This document shows positions 36,004-43,898 of a stretch of 64,000 bases of DNA, one piece after another. This DNA is from Ruminococcaceae bacterium D5. Lineage in GTDB: Bacteria; Bacillota; Clostridia; Oscillospirales; Ruminococcaceae. The translations under genes and the position numbers were made by a program. The notes under the pieces are model-generated. The model searched no databases, was not told where the DNA came from, and was given only the letters and a program-made list of their open reading frames with translations. The stretch is taken from assembly GCA_900113995.1 (NCBI GenBank), contig FORK01000012.1, forward strand, positions 37,010-101,009, given 5' to 3'. Within the stretch, counting starts at the first letter, position 1, and every line of letters begins with the position of its first letter.

Positions 36004-36411
36004 TTACTTTGTGGATAACTGCGGATACAGCGCTTTTTTCTGGATTCTGTGGGCCGCAAAGAGCATTACGGCCCACACTCCGGTCAAAAAGAGTGCCATG
36101 GAACCGCCGACCGACGCCATTTCGTCCAGCATCACTGCCGCTTCGGCGGGGTCGGACGCGGCCGTCAGAAATGGAAAGAAGGGGACGACCTCGCCGTGCC
36201 AGACATGTTCGAAGCAAAGAAGCGCGGAACCGCCCCAAAGCAGTTTGGAAAGCCAGTTCAGCTTTTTGGAAAAGGGTATCGCTTCCACATTCTCAAAACC
36301 GCTGCCGACGGCAATTTTGTGCACAGGAAGACCTCTTTCCTTTGATTTCATGGCTTTTGCGGCGATCGTTGTGACTGCTGCTTCGGCTGCGGGGACAAGA
36401 AAACATGCCAT
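36004..36411 (-). CDS. Small membrane protein, partner of the HsmA-like protein
   Basis: 135 residues. N-terminal helix MACFLVPAAEAAV, then an amphipathic region, and two later helices (about 54-80 and 96-118). A conserved-looking stretch is KLLWGGSALLCFEHVWHGEVVPFFPF, with histidines in a membrane setting that could bind metal or haem. It is encoded with the HsmA-like protein in the same order I remember from other Firmicutes. ATG 36411 follows GGAGG. First gene after the attenuator. Function unknown. Confidence 0.7.
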   Translation of the reverse strand: MACFLVPAAEAAVTTIAAKAMKSKERGLPVHKIAVGSGFENVEAIPFSKKLNWLSKLLWGGSALLCFEHVWHGEVVPFFPFLTAASDPAEAAVMLDEMASVGGSMALFLTGVWAVMLFAAHRIQKKALYPQLSTK

Positions 36412-36481
36412 AAGATTTTTCCTCCGTTTAAATAAAATGGTGTGGGCCGCTGCGCTGTCGGCGACAACTCCGAATGCAAAA

Positions 36482-36523
36482 ACAAAAAAGGTATACAGCT
36501 TTTTTCAAAAAGCTGTATACCTT
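36482..36523 (-). terminator. Attenuator terminator ahead of the small membrane protein operon
   Basis: A 17-bp stem (36488-36504 with 36507-36523) containing GGTATACAGC, followed leftward by six T. It lies 71 bases before the start at 36411, so most transcripts would stop here unless the stem is disrupted. Confidence 0.85.
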
Positions 36524-36601
36524 CTATGATATACGTATCGTTTCATTCTGCATGGGATTTATGCCGTTTACAGCACTTTGGTGCCGACCAGCCGGTTTCA
36601 T
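36524..36601 (-). CDS. Candidate 25-residue leader peptide
   Basis: ATG at 36601 opens a 25-codon frame (starting MKPAGRHQSA, ending ETIRIS) whose TAG stop directly precedes the attenuator stem. The start codon sits in the loop of a hairpin GCCGGT/ACCGGC. A ribosome stalled near the stop would block the 5' arm of the terminator and let transcription continue, the design used by antibiotic-induced resistance operons. No strong ribosome site is visible; the consensus promoter supports expression of the leader. Confidence 0.5.
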   Translation of the reverse strand: MKPAGRHQSAVNGINPMQNETIRIS

Positions 36602-36618
36602 ACCGGCCATTGTTTGTT

Positions 36619-36647
36619 ATTATACTTATATAAGATGCTTTTGTCAA
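36619..36647 (-). promoter_or_regulatory. Consensus sigma-A promoter of the attenuated operon
   Basis: Leftward TTGACA (36647-36642), 17-base spacer, TATAAT (36624-36619): both elements perfect. Confidence 0.9.
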
Positions 36648-36783
36648 GAAATCAGAATCACTTTTGTTTTACTTTTTCCTTTCAGATAAAATTTTACAGT
36701 TCCTCCTGAATTTTGTTCACACAGGAATAAGAAACAGGGGGTATGATGAAACCCGAAATTGGACAAAGTGAGGAAAACTGTCG

Positions 36784-37272
36784 ATGCAGGATCAAAGAGA
36801 AGACGCGCTTCTGCTGCGCCGGGAGCTGACGCGGCTCTGTGAAGGCTCTCGCTATCGCTGCTGCTCCGGATTCGTGCAGCACGGCCGTACCAGCGTCTAC
36901 CGGCACAGCGTCCGTGTGGCGTGGACCAGCCTGAGGCTGGCGCGCTTTCTCGGATGGCGGATTGATGCGGCGGCGCTGGTCCGGGCGGCGCTGCTGCACG
37001 ATTATTTCCTCTACGATTGGCACATTCCGGGGCGGGGGCACCGCTGGCACGGCTTTACTCATCCGCGCAGGGCGCTGGAAAACGCCCTCGGGGAATTTGA
37101 GCTGGGAAAGCAGGAGCGCAATGCGATTCTGCGGCACATGTTTCCGCTCACGCCGGTACCGCCCTGCTGCCGGATCGGCTGGCTGGTCTGTCTGACGGAT
37201 AAATGGTGCTCGCTGCGCGAAATTTTTTGTCCGGCGGCTTCGTCCGCCCTGATTCGACGGCGCCTTCCTTGA
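36784..37272 (+). CDS. HD-domain phosphohydrolase-like protein
   Basis: 162 residues. HD-domain pattern: YRHSVRVAWTS (first His), ALLHDYFLYDW (the HD pair at about 78-79), HGFTHPRRALENA and a late LVCLTDKWCSL Asp. HD proteins cleave phosphate esters of nucleotides or act as metal-dependent phosphodiesterases. Close relatives of this size are often annotated only as HD family. Start ATG 36784 after GTGAGGA. The gene ends right at the -35 of the topoisomerase operon. Confidence 0.8.
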   Translation: MQDQREDALLLRRELTRLCEGSRYRCCSGFVQHGRTSVYRHSVRVAWTSLRLARFLGWRIDAAALVRAALLHDYFLYDWHIPGRGHRWHGFTHPRRALENALGEFELGKQERNAILRHMFPLTPVPPCCRIGWLVCLTDKWCSLREIFCPAASSALIRRRLP

Positions 37273-37298
37273 CAAATCCCGGCAAAAACAGATACAAT
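37269..37298 (+). promoter_or_regulatory. Promoter of the topoisomerase operon
   Basis: TTGACA (37269-37274), 18-base spacer, TACAAT (37293-37298). A leader hairpin ACGGACGGCG / CGCCGTCCGT follows at 37320-37345, right before the ribosome site GAGGAGG, without a T-run. Confidence 0.8.
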
Positions 37299-37367
37299 AT
37301 TAGGGTTATCAGCGTTTGAGACGGACGGCGGGAAACGCCGTCCGTTTGCAGGTGAGGAGGATGCCCG

Positions 37368-39350
37368 ATGGCAAGGCCGAATTCCGGCTACAACAACGAA
37401 AGCATTACAGCCCTGAAGGGTGCCGACCGGGTGCGCAAGCGTCCGGCGGTCATCTTTGGCTCGGACGGGCTGGACGGATGCCAGCATTCGATCTTTGAAA
37501 TTTTTTCCAACTCGATCGACGAGGCGCGGGAGGGGCACGGCGACCGGATCGTTCTGACCCGATACGCCGACCGGTCGGTGGAATGCGAAGATTTCGGCCG
37601 GGGGATTCCGGTGGACTACAACACCCGCGAAAAGCGTTACAACTGGGAGCTGGTATTCTGTGAGCTTTATGCGGGAGGCAAATATAAGGAGGGCGGCTCG
37701 GACAGCTACGAGTTTTCTCTGGGCTTAAACGGCCTGGGCCTCTGTTCGACCCAATATGCCTCGGAATATATGGATGTCGAAATTTTCCGGGACGGCTATT
37801 GCTACACGCTGCATTTTGAGCATGGGGAAAATGTGGGCGGCCTGAAAAAGGAGCCTTCCAAGCGCAGGCAGACCGGCACCCGCATCCGCTGGCGCCCCGA
37901 CCTCGACGTTTTCACCGACATCGACGTGCCGCTGGAGTACTACCGCGAGACGATCCGGCGGCAGGCGGTGGTCAATCCCGGCATCCATTTTATCCTGAGA
38001 AACCAGATCGGGCAGTCCTTCGAGGAAGAGGAGTTCCTCTATCAGAACGGCATCTCTGACTATCTCGCCGAGCTGGCGGGTGGGGACTTCATCACCCCGA
38101 TTCAGAGCTGGGCCGCCGAGCGCAGGGGCCGCGACCGGGAGGACAGGCCCGAATATAAAGTGAAGCTCAACATTTCCTTCTGTTTTTCCAACCGGGTGGC
38201 GCTGACCGAGTATTACCACAACTCGAGCTGGCTCGAGCACGGCGGAAGCCCGGAAAAGGCGGTCAAGATTGCCTTCGTCGCGCAGATCGACGCCTGGCTG
38301 AAAGCAAATGGCAAGTACCTTAAGGATGAGAGCAAGATCACCTATGCCGACGTCGAACCCTGCCTTGCGCTGATCTCGTCGAGCTTTTCGACCCAGACCT
38401 CCTATGAGAACCAGACCAAAAAAGCCATTAACAACCGCTTTATCTATGAGGCGATGAACGAGTTCCTGCGGCACAGCCTCGAGGTCTATTTTACCGAGAA
38501 CCCCGACGACGCGCAGAAGATCGCCGAACAGGTGCTGATCAACAAGCGCAGCCGCGAGTCGGCGGAAAAGACCCGGCTCAACATTAAAAAGAAGCTGGCC
38601 GGAACCATTGACCTCTCCAACCGGGTGCAGAAATTTGTCGACTGCCGCACCAAGGATGTCTCCCGGCGGGAAATCTATATCGTCGAGGGCGATTCGGCGC
38701 TGGGTTCCTGCAAACTGGGCCGCGATTCGGAATATCAGGCGATCATGCCGGTGCGCGGCAAGATTCTCAACTGCCTCAAGGCCGACTACGACCGGATCTT
38801 CAAAAGCGAGATCATTACCGACGTCATCAAGGTGCTCGGCTGCGGCGTCGAGGTCAAATCCAAGGCTAACAAGGAGCTTTCCTTCTTCGATCTGGACAAC
38901 CTGCGCTGGAACAAGGTGGTGATCTGTACCGACGCCGACGTCGACGGCTTTCAGATCCGCACCCTGATCCTCACGATGCTCTACCGGCTGACCCCGCAGC
39001 TCATCGAAAAGGGATATGTCTATATCGCGGAATCCCCGCTTTATGAAATCACCTCAAAGGACAAGACCTGGTTTGTCTATTCCGACGCCGAAAAGAACAA
39101 GGTGGTCGAGCAGCTTTCCGGGCAGAAGATTCAGATTCAGCGCTCAAAGGGCCTGGGCGAGAATGATCCGGACATGATGTGGCTGACCACCATGAATCCG
39201 GAAACCCGGCGGCTGATCAGGATCAGCCCCGAGGAAGCGTCCGCCACCTCGCAGATTTTTGACCTGCTGCTGGGGGACAACCTTGCCGGGCGCAAGGACT
39301 ATATCGCGGAAAACGGCGGGCTCTATCTCGATGAGCTCGACCTGGCGTAG
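37368..39350 (+). CDS. Type IIA DNA topoisomerase, subunit B (ParE/GyrB-like)
   Basis: 660 residues. GHKL ATPase domain: ALKGADRVRKRPAVIFG, FEIFSNSIDEA, CEDFGRGIPVDYN; transducer region; and a TOPRIM domain with YIVEGDSALGSCK, ADVDGFQIR and the QIQRSKGLGEND segment. It lacks the extra insert of E. coli GyrB. With the downstream A subunit it would make a complete gyrase or topoisomerase IV. It resembles a clostridial paralogous pair rather than the main gyrase by its unusual N-terminus; I leave the symbol blank. ATG 37368. Confidence 0.88.
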   Translation: MARPNSGYNNESITALKGADRVRKRPAVIFGSDGLDGCQHSIFEIFSNSIDEAREGHGDRIVLTRYADRSVECEDFGRGIPVDYNTREKRYNWELVFCELYAGGKYKEGGSDSYEFSLGLNGLGLCSTQYASEYMDVEIFRDGYCYTLHFEHGENVGGLKKEPSKRRQTGTRIRWRPDLDVFTDIDVPLEYYRETIRRQAVVNPGIHFILRNQIGQSFEEEEFLYQNGISDYLAELAGGDFITPIQSWAAERRGRDREDRPEYKVKLNISFCFSNRVALTEYYHNSSWLEHGGSPEKAVKIAFVAQIDAWLKANGKYLKDESKITYADVEPCLALISSSFSTQTSYENQTKKAINNRFIYEAMNEFLRHSLEVYFTENPDDAQKIAEQVLINKRSRESAEKTRLNIKKKLAGTIDLSNRVQKFVDCRTKDVSRREIYIVEGDSALGSCKLGRDSEYQAIMPVRGKILNCLKADYDRIFKSEIITDVIKVLGCGVEVKSKANKELSFFDLDNLRWNKVVICTDADVDGFQIRTLILTMLYRLTPQLIEKGYVYIAESPLYEITSKDKTWFVYSDAEKNKVVEQLSGQKIQIQRSKGLGENDPDMMWLTTMNPETRRLIRISPEEASATSQIFDLLLGDNLAGRKDYIAENGGLYLDELDLA

Positions 39351-39367
39351 GAAGGAGGGCCTGACTC

Positions 39368-41602
39368 ATGGCGAAAAAAAAGGAAGAGAAGCAGAAGAGG
39401 CCCGCCATCGGGAACGCCTCGATTGAGAACGCGGGCGTCGTGCAGCCTCAGCCGATCACCGAAACGCTGATCAGCAACTACATGCCCTATGCGATGAGCG
39501 TCATTGTTTCCCGCGCCATTCCCGAGATCGACGGCTTTAAGCCCTCCCACCGCAAGATTCTCTTTACCATGTATAAGATGGGCCTGCTGACCGGCGGAAG
39601 GGTCAAGTCGGCCAACGCGGTCGGAGAGGTGATGAAGCTGCATCCCCACGGCGATCAGGCGATCTATGAGACGATGGTGCGCATGGGAAAGGGCAACGAG
39701 GCGCTGCTGCATCCCTATGTCGATTCCAAGGGGAACTTCGGCAAGGCCTACTCCCGGGATATGGCTTTCGCCGCCCCCCGTTACACAGAGGTCAAACTGA
39801 CCCCGATCTGCCAGGAGCTTTTCGCCGACCTTGACCGCGACGCCGTCGATATGGTGGACAGCTATGACGGCCGGATGAAGGAGCCGACCCTTCTGCCGGT
39901 TTCCTTTCCTTCCATCCTCGTCAACTCGAACGTCGGCATCGCCGTCGGCATGGCCAGCTCGATCTGTCCGTTTAATCTGGCCGAGGTCTGCGAGACGGCG
40001 GCCGCGCTGATCCGCGACCCCGCCCACCCGGTGGAATCGACCCTCAAGGGGCCGGATTTTCCGATCGGGGGACAGATCCTTTATGATCCGGTTGAGCTGC
40101 GCAAGGTCTATGAAACGGGGCGCGGAGCGATCCGGGTGCGCAGCCGCTACCGCTACGACAAGGACGCCAACTGCATTGAGATCACCGAGATTCCGCCGAC
40201 CACCACCGTCGAGGCGATCATTGACAAGGTCGTCGAGCTGGTCAAGGGTGGACGCGCGCGGGAGATTGCCGACGTGCGCGACGAAACCGACCTGAGCGGC
40301 TTGAAGCTGACCATCGACTGCAAGCGCGGCACCGATCCCGATGCGCTGATGAAGAAGCTCTTCAAGCTCACTCCGCTGGAGGACAGCTTCTCCTGCAACT
40401 TCAACGTTCTGGTCGGGCTGACGCCCAAGGTGATGGGTATCCGGGAGATCCTTGAGGAATGGACCGCCTTCCGGCTCGAGTGCGTGCGGCGGCGGATTCA
40501 TTTCGAGCTCAAGCGAAAGCAGGACAAGCTGCATCTTCTCAAGGGCCTCGAAAAGATTCTGCTTGACATCGATCAGGCGATCCGCATCGTCCGCGAGACG
40601 GAGGAGGAACGGGAAGTCGTCCCCAACCTCATGATCGGCTTCGGCATCGACGAGGCGCAGGCTGAGTTTGTCGCCGAGATCCGGCTGCGCCAGCTCAACC
40701 GGGAGTATATCCTCAAGCGCACCGATGAGATTGCCGACCTTGAAAAGAGCATCGCCGAGATGCAGGAGACGCTCAAATCCCGCAGCAAGCTGCTGGGGGT
40801 GATTGTCGCCGAGCTGAAGTCGGTTGCGAAAAAGTACGGCCAGCCGCGCAGAAGCGAGATCGTTTACGCCGCCGAAGAAGAGGAGGAGGAACCGCTGGAG
40901 GAAACCCCCGATTACCCGGTTAACCTTTTCTTCACCCGCGAGGGTTACTTCAAGAAGATTACCCCCCAGTCCTGGAGGATGTCCAGCGAACACAAGCTCA
41001 AAGAGGGAGACGCGGTGATCGAAACCTTTGAGGCCACCAACCGCGCCCATCTGCTCTTCTTCAGCGACAGGGGACAGGTCTACAAGGCGCAGGCGAGCGA
41101 TTTTGAGGATACCAAGGCGAGCGTGCTCGGCGACTATATCCCGGCGAAGCTCGGCTTCGACGAGGGGGAGAGCGCGGTTTATCTCGCTGTAACCGCCGAT
41201 TACAGCGGATACGTTGTCTTCGGCTTTGAAAACGGCAAGGTTGCAAAGGTGGACCTCGCTTCCTATCAGACCAAGACACGCCGCAGAAAACTGACGGGGG
41301 CCTACAGCACCAAATCGCCGCTTGCGGGTATCTGGGCCGCACCTGAGGACGGCGTTCTCCTGCTTACTGCTTCCAACGGCCGGATGTTGCTGCTCGACAC
41401 TGCCCGCATTTCAGCGAAAACGGTGCGCGACACCATCGGGGTGCAGGTGATGAACGTCAAGGGCAAGCACACGCTGGCCTCGCTGGTTCCTTATCAGGAG
41501 GGCAGACTGCAAAATCCCCACCGCTACACCCCGCGCACGATTCCTTCGGCGGGCTATCAGCCGCAGCAGGAGGATATTATGGAGCAGACCACACTCGGCT
41601 GA
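39368..41602 (+). CDS. Type IIA DNA topoisomerase, subunit A (ParC/GyrA-like)
   Basis: 744 residues. Catalytic Tyr139 in FAAPRYTEVKL (usually AAMRYTE), HPHGDQAIYETMVRM, NFGKAYSRDMAFAAPRYTE, SNVGIAVGMASSICPFNL, and a coiled-coil region around residues 410-490. The C-terminal domain from about 510 has degenerate beta-pinwheel repeats and lacks a clear gyrase box (QRRGGKG), favouring decatenation over supercoiling. It ends with an odd tail (SAGYQPQQEDIMEQTTLG). Seventeen bases after the B subunit, with AAGGAGG. Confidence 0.88.
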   Translation: MAKKKEEKQKRPAIGNASIENAGVVQPQPITETLISNYMPYAMSVIVSRAIPEIDGFKPSHRKILFTMYKMGLLTGGRVKSANAVGEVMKLHPHGDQAIYETMVRMGKGNEALLHPYVDSKGNFGKAYSRDMAFAAPRYTEVKLTPICQELFADLDRDAVDMVDSYDGRMKEPTLLPVSFPSILVNSNVGIAVGMASSICPFNLAEVCETAAALIRDPAHPVESTLKGPDFPIGGQILYDPVELRKVYETGRGAIRVRSRYRYDKDANCIEITEIPPTTTVEAIIDKVVELVKGGRAREIADVRDETDLSGLKLTIDCKRGTDPDALMKKLFKLTPLEDSFSCNFNVLVGLTPKVMGIREILEEWTAFRLECVRRRIHFELKRKQDKLHLLKGLEKILLDIDQAIRIVRETEEEREVVPNLMIGFGIDEAQAEFVAEIRLRQLNREYILKRTDEIADLEKSIAEMQETLKSRSKLLGVIVAELKSVAKKYGQPRRSEIVYAAEEEEEEPLEETPDYPVNLFFTREGYFKKITPQSWRMSSEHKLKEGDAVIETFEATNRAHLLFFSDRGQVYKAQASDFEDTKASVLGDYIPAKLGFDEGESAVYLAVTADYSGYVVFGFENGKVAKVDLASYQTKTRRRKLTGAYSTKSPLAGIWAAPEDGVLLLTASNGRMLLLDTARISAKTVRDTIGVQVMNVKGKHTLASLVPYQEGRLQNPHRYTPRTIPSAGYQPQQEDIMEQTTLG

Positions 41603-41616
41603 AAGGAGCATGTCCT

Positions 41617-42105
41617 ATGACCCAACGGGAACTGGTGCTTTTCCGGCTCGATGAGCTGGGGATTTCCTGCGAGCTTACCGAGCACCCGGCAGTATTCACC
41701 ATTGAGGAGATGCAAAAGCTGGGGATCGGTCAAAAGGGGGAGATCTGCAAAAATCTCTTTCTGCGCGACGCCAAGGGAAAACGTCATTTTCTGGTGACCC
41801 TTCCCGGCGGCCGTCAGGCCGATCTCGCCGCCCTGCAGCAGCAGCTCGGCTGTTCCCGCCTGAGCTTTGCGTCGGCGGGAAGGCTCGAACGGTATCTCGG
41901 ACTGCATCAGGGGGAGGTGACCCCGCTCGGTGTCCTCAACGACCGCGGGGCGGCGGTCGAAGTTGTTTTCGCGCGTTCGCTGGAGCAATATCCGCTGCTG
42001 GGCGTGCACCCCAACGACAACACCGCGACGGTTTGGATGACCTTTGCAGAAATCCGCCGTGTGGTGGAGGCAAACGGCAACCGGATCACGCTGGTGGATC
42101 TTTAA
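41617..42105 (+). CDS. YbaK/ProX-type aminoacyl-tRNA deacylase (prolyl-tRNA editing)
   Basis: 162 residues, the ProX type (stand-alone INS-like domain). It would hydrolyse Ala-tRNA(Pro) or a similar mischarged tRNA. Landmarks: CELTEHPAVFTIEEM, a KNLFLRDAKGKRHFLVTLPG core with the catalytic Lys region, LQGEVTP-like segment LHQGEVTPLGVLND, and HPNDNTATVWM. ATG 41617 follows AAAGGAG, 14 bases after the topoisomerase stop, so probably cotranscribed. A GC hairpin (GGGCCGCCCC/GGGGCGGCCC) follows at about 42117-42139. Confidence 0.88.
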   Translation: MTQRELVLFRLDELGISCELTEHPAVFTIEEMQKLGIGQKGEICKNLFLRDAKGKRHFLVTLPGGRQADLAALQQQLGCSRLSFASAGRLERYLGLHQGEVTPLGVLNDRGAAVEVVFARSLEQYPLLGVHPNDNTATVWMTFAEIRRVVEANGNRITLVDL

Positions 42106-42160
42106 AAACGGACGGGCCGCCCCAAAAGGGGCGGCCCGCCTGGAATGGGAGGATTTTGCG

Positions 42161-42556
42161 ATGGTTTCAATCGAAGAGATGAAGCGGATGCTTTCCGCGC
42201 TGCTCGACGAGCTGCCTGCGCCGCTGTTTGAAGGGCTCAACGGAGGGGTCAGCCTGCTGGAGGAGGAGCGCCCGGACCCCGGGCTTTCGGAGGTTTACGT
42301 GCTCGGGGAATATGTTCAGGACCTTCTCGGCAGCAGTATTGTGCTCTATTACGGCTCCTTTGCGCAGGTGTTCGGAGACGCTACCCGTTCCGCGATGGAG
42401 AAGGAGCTCCGCAAGACGCTGCGCCACGAGTTCAGACATCATATTGAGGCGATGGCGGGTGCCGACGACCTTGATGTTGAGGACGCGCGGCGGATGGAAG
42501 AATACCGGCGTGAGGATGAGGCATACCGAAGAGGAAAGCCGGAGGCAAAAAAATGA
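42161..42556 (+). CDS. Zincin-like metallopeptidase (PF06262 type)
   Basis: 131 residues. The zinc-binding HExxH is HEFRHH in TLRHEFRHHIEAMAG (around residues 88-93), and the N-terminal half matches the small minimal zincins (VLGEYVQDLLGSSIVLYYGSFAQVF). Found in many Firmicutes and Actinobacteria; substrate unknown. ATG 42161 follows GGGAGG. It is read in the same direction as the YbaK gene after a GC hairpin. Confidence 0.85.
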   Translation: MVSIEEMKRMLSALLDELPAPLFEGLNGGVSLLEEERPDPGLSEVYVLGEYVQDLLGSSIVLYYGSFAQVFGDATRSAMEKELRKTLRHEFRHHIEAMAGADDLDVEDARRMEEYRREDEAYRRGKPEAKK

Positions 42557-43144
42557 AGCCGTCGCAGTCCGGTCGACGACCGTGCCGTAACAGCCCCATC
42601 TTCGGCACGGTCCCGCAGCGCCGGGGCAAACGCTTTCCCACGCTTTGAGATGGCCGTTTGTTAGTATGGCGGATTCCTGCCCGGTTATGCGCTCCCTTTT
42701 ACCTCATTTGTGCATTTCGAGACTTTTCCGAAATAGAAGGCGCAGCCTCATTTCTCTGCCACTGCAAGCTGAAGCCGTCAATCGATATGCTCTCCGCAGC
42801 GTTGACAAAACCCACTCTCGTCTGCGCCTAACTGTTTTCCGCAATGGGGACATTTATTGAAAAGAAAATGTGGAATAAGGCAAGAGAATGCCGCTATCCC
42901 TCAATGAGCAATAAAGGTTCACAAAAACAGCTCGATAACATAATGACAGTGCCAATCATTAAAAGAGTGCTCCTCAATTTTTGCGCTTTCTTAACTGTCA
43001 TATCCGCACTTCTGCAAATTCAAGTTTATCACGCTTTTATTCTTTTGCACATTTTACCATGCAGGCAAATGCTTTTCAATGGTAAAACCGCCGGGGATTT
43101 TAAGCGTGTACAAATAGCGTAAAAGGGGCATTATGCAGAATGCC
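42557..43144. other. 590-bp intergenic region, AT-rich in its second half
   Basis: Holds a zinc-ribbon relic (below) and an AT-rich stretch (42850-43120) unlike the surrounding GC-rich genes. No complete gene found. Composition suggests foreign or decayed DNA. Confidence 0.5.
42778..42852 (-). pseudogene. Zinc-ribbon gene relic
   Basis: On the minus strand the frame reads KCPHCGKQLGADESG, then FCQRCGEHID and a TGA (42778-42780). That is a perfect CxxC-x11-CxxC zinc ribbon at a C-terminus. Upstream the frame continues only about 17 codons to a stop and has no start codon, so only the end of a gene is left. The lower GC of the area fits decay. Confidence 0.55.
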
Positions 43145-43173
43145 TTGACAGCCCGGGCAATTTTCGGTAAAAT
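43145..43173 (+). promoter_or_regulatory. Promoter of the fmdE leader
   Basis: Perfect TTGACA (43145-43150), 17-base spacer, TAAAAT (43168-43173). Confidence 0.8.
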
Positions 43174-43179
43174 AAATCA

Positions 43180-43312
43180 AACATGCCGCTGAAGCGGCAG
43201 ATGCGCTCCGGAGAATCGGGGCCTGAAATTCTGTTTTGATCAAATGATGACTGGGAAAGCAATCCTGAAGGACTGCCGGCTTTGCCGTGCCGTCCAATGG
43301 GATTGCTTTTTT
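43180..43312 (+). ncRNA. Leader RNA with terminator ahead of fmdE (candidate riboswitch)
   Basis: The leader contains a hairpin TGCCGCT/AGCGGCA (43184-43200), a central region without obvious coding, and an intrinsic terminator: AGCAATCC (43258-43265) with GGATTGCT (43300-43307), an inner GGAC/GTCC stem, and T-run 43307-43312. The fmdE ribosome site GGAGG is immediately after. No T-box sequence is present. A molybdenum or tungsten cofactor switch is conceivable since it precedes FmdE, but I could not match the consensus. An 18-codon frame from the ATG at 43183 lacks a ribosome site. Confidence 0.55.
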
Positions 43313-43327
43313 ACGGAGGAATGAACG

Positions 43328-43864
43328 ATGATTTTGAATTTGGAAGAGCAGAAGCTCTGGGAACGCTGCGCCGATTTTCACGGCCATACCTGCGGCGGTC
43401 TGGCAATCGGTTTTCAGGCGGCACGCCGCGCTGCCGCGCTGCTCGGACTGACCTTTTCAAAGGATGAGGAGGTGGTCTGCGTCGCGGAGAACGACGCCTG
43501 CGGCATCGACGCGATTCAGGCGGTGCTGGGCTGCAGTGCGGGCAAGGGAAACCTGCTGTTCCGGATGCGCGGCAAGCAGGCTTTTTCCTTCTTCAACCGG
43601 AAAACGGGGCAAAGCGTCCGGCTGGTGCTGCGCCCGGTGCCTGAGATGCCGCGCGGGGAGCGCTGTGACTGGATGCTCAGTCAGAACCCGGCCGGCCTCT
43701 TCGACGAGAAGCCGGTCGATTTCGAGCTTCCCGAGCCTGCAAGGCTTTTCGAGTCCCACCCTTGTGAAGCGTGCGGAGAGATGACCGCCGAACCGTATCT
43801 GCGTCTGGAGCAGGGCAGATGCCTCTGCCTCTCCTGCGCCCACCTCTACAGCCGTTTCTTCTGA
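43328..43864 (+). CDS. FmdE family protein
   Basis: 178 residues. FmdE domain: DFHGHTCGGLAIGFQAAR with Cys/His ligands, then AENDACGIDAIQAVLGCSAGKGN, the signature of this family, and a C-terminal zinc finger (HPCEACGEMTAEPYL...CLCLSCAHLY). FmdE was first named in the molybdenum formylmethanofuran dehydrogenase operon; in bacteria it is linked to molybdenum/tungsten or other metal metabolism without known activity. ATG 43328 follows GGAGG. The ABC transporter follows at 34 bases, so they form one operon under the leader RNA. Confidence 0.88.
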   Translation: MILNLEEQKLWERCADFHGHTCGGLAIGFQAARRAAALLGLTFSKDEEVVCVAENDACGIDAIQAVLGCSAGKGNLLFRMRGKQAFSFFNRKTGQSVRLVLRPVPEMPRGERCDWMLSQNPAGLFDEKPVDFELPEPARLFESHPCEACGEMTAEPYLRLEQGRCLCLSCAHLYSRFF

Positions 43865-43898
43865 AAACGGCGTTTTACAGAAAGGAAGAACTGCTGCA

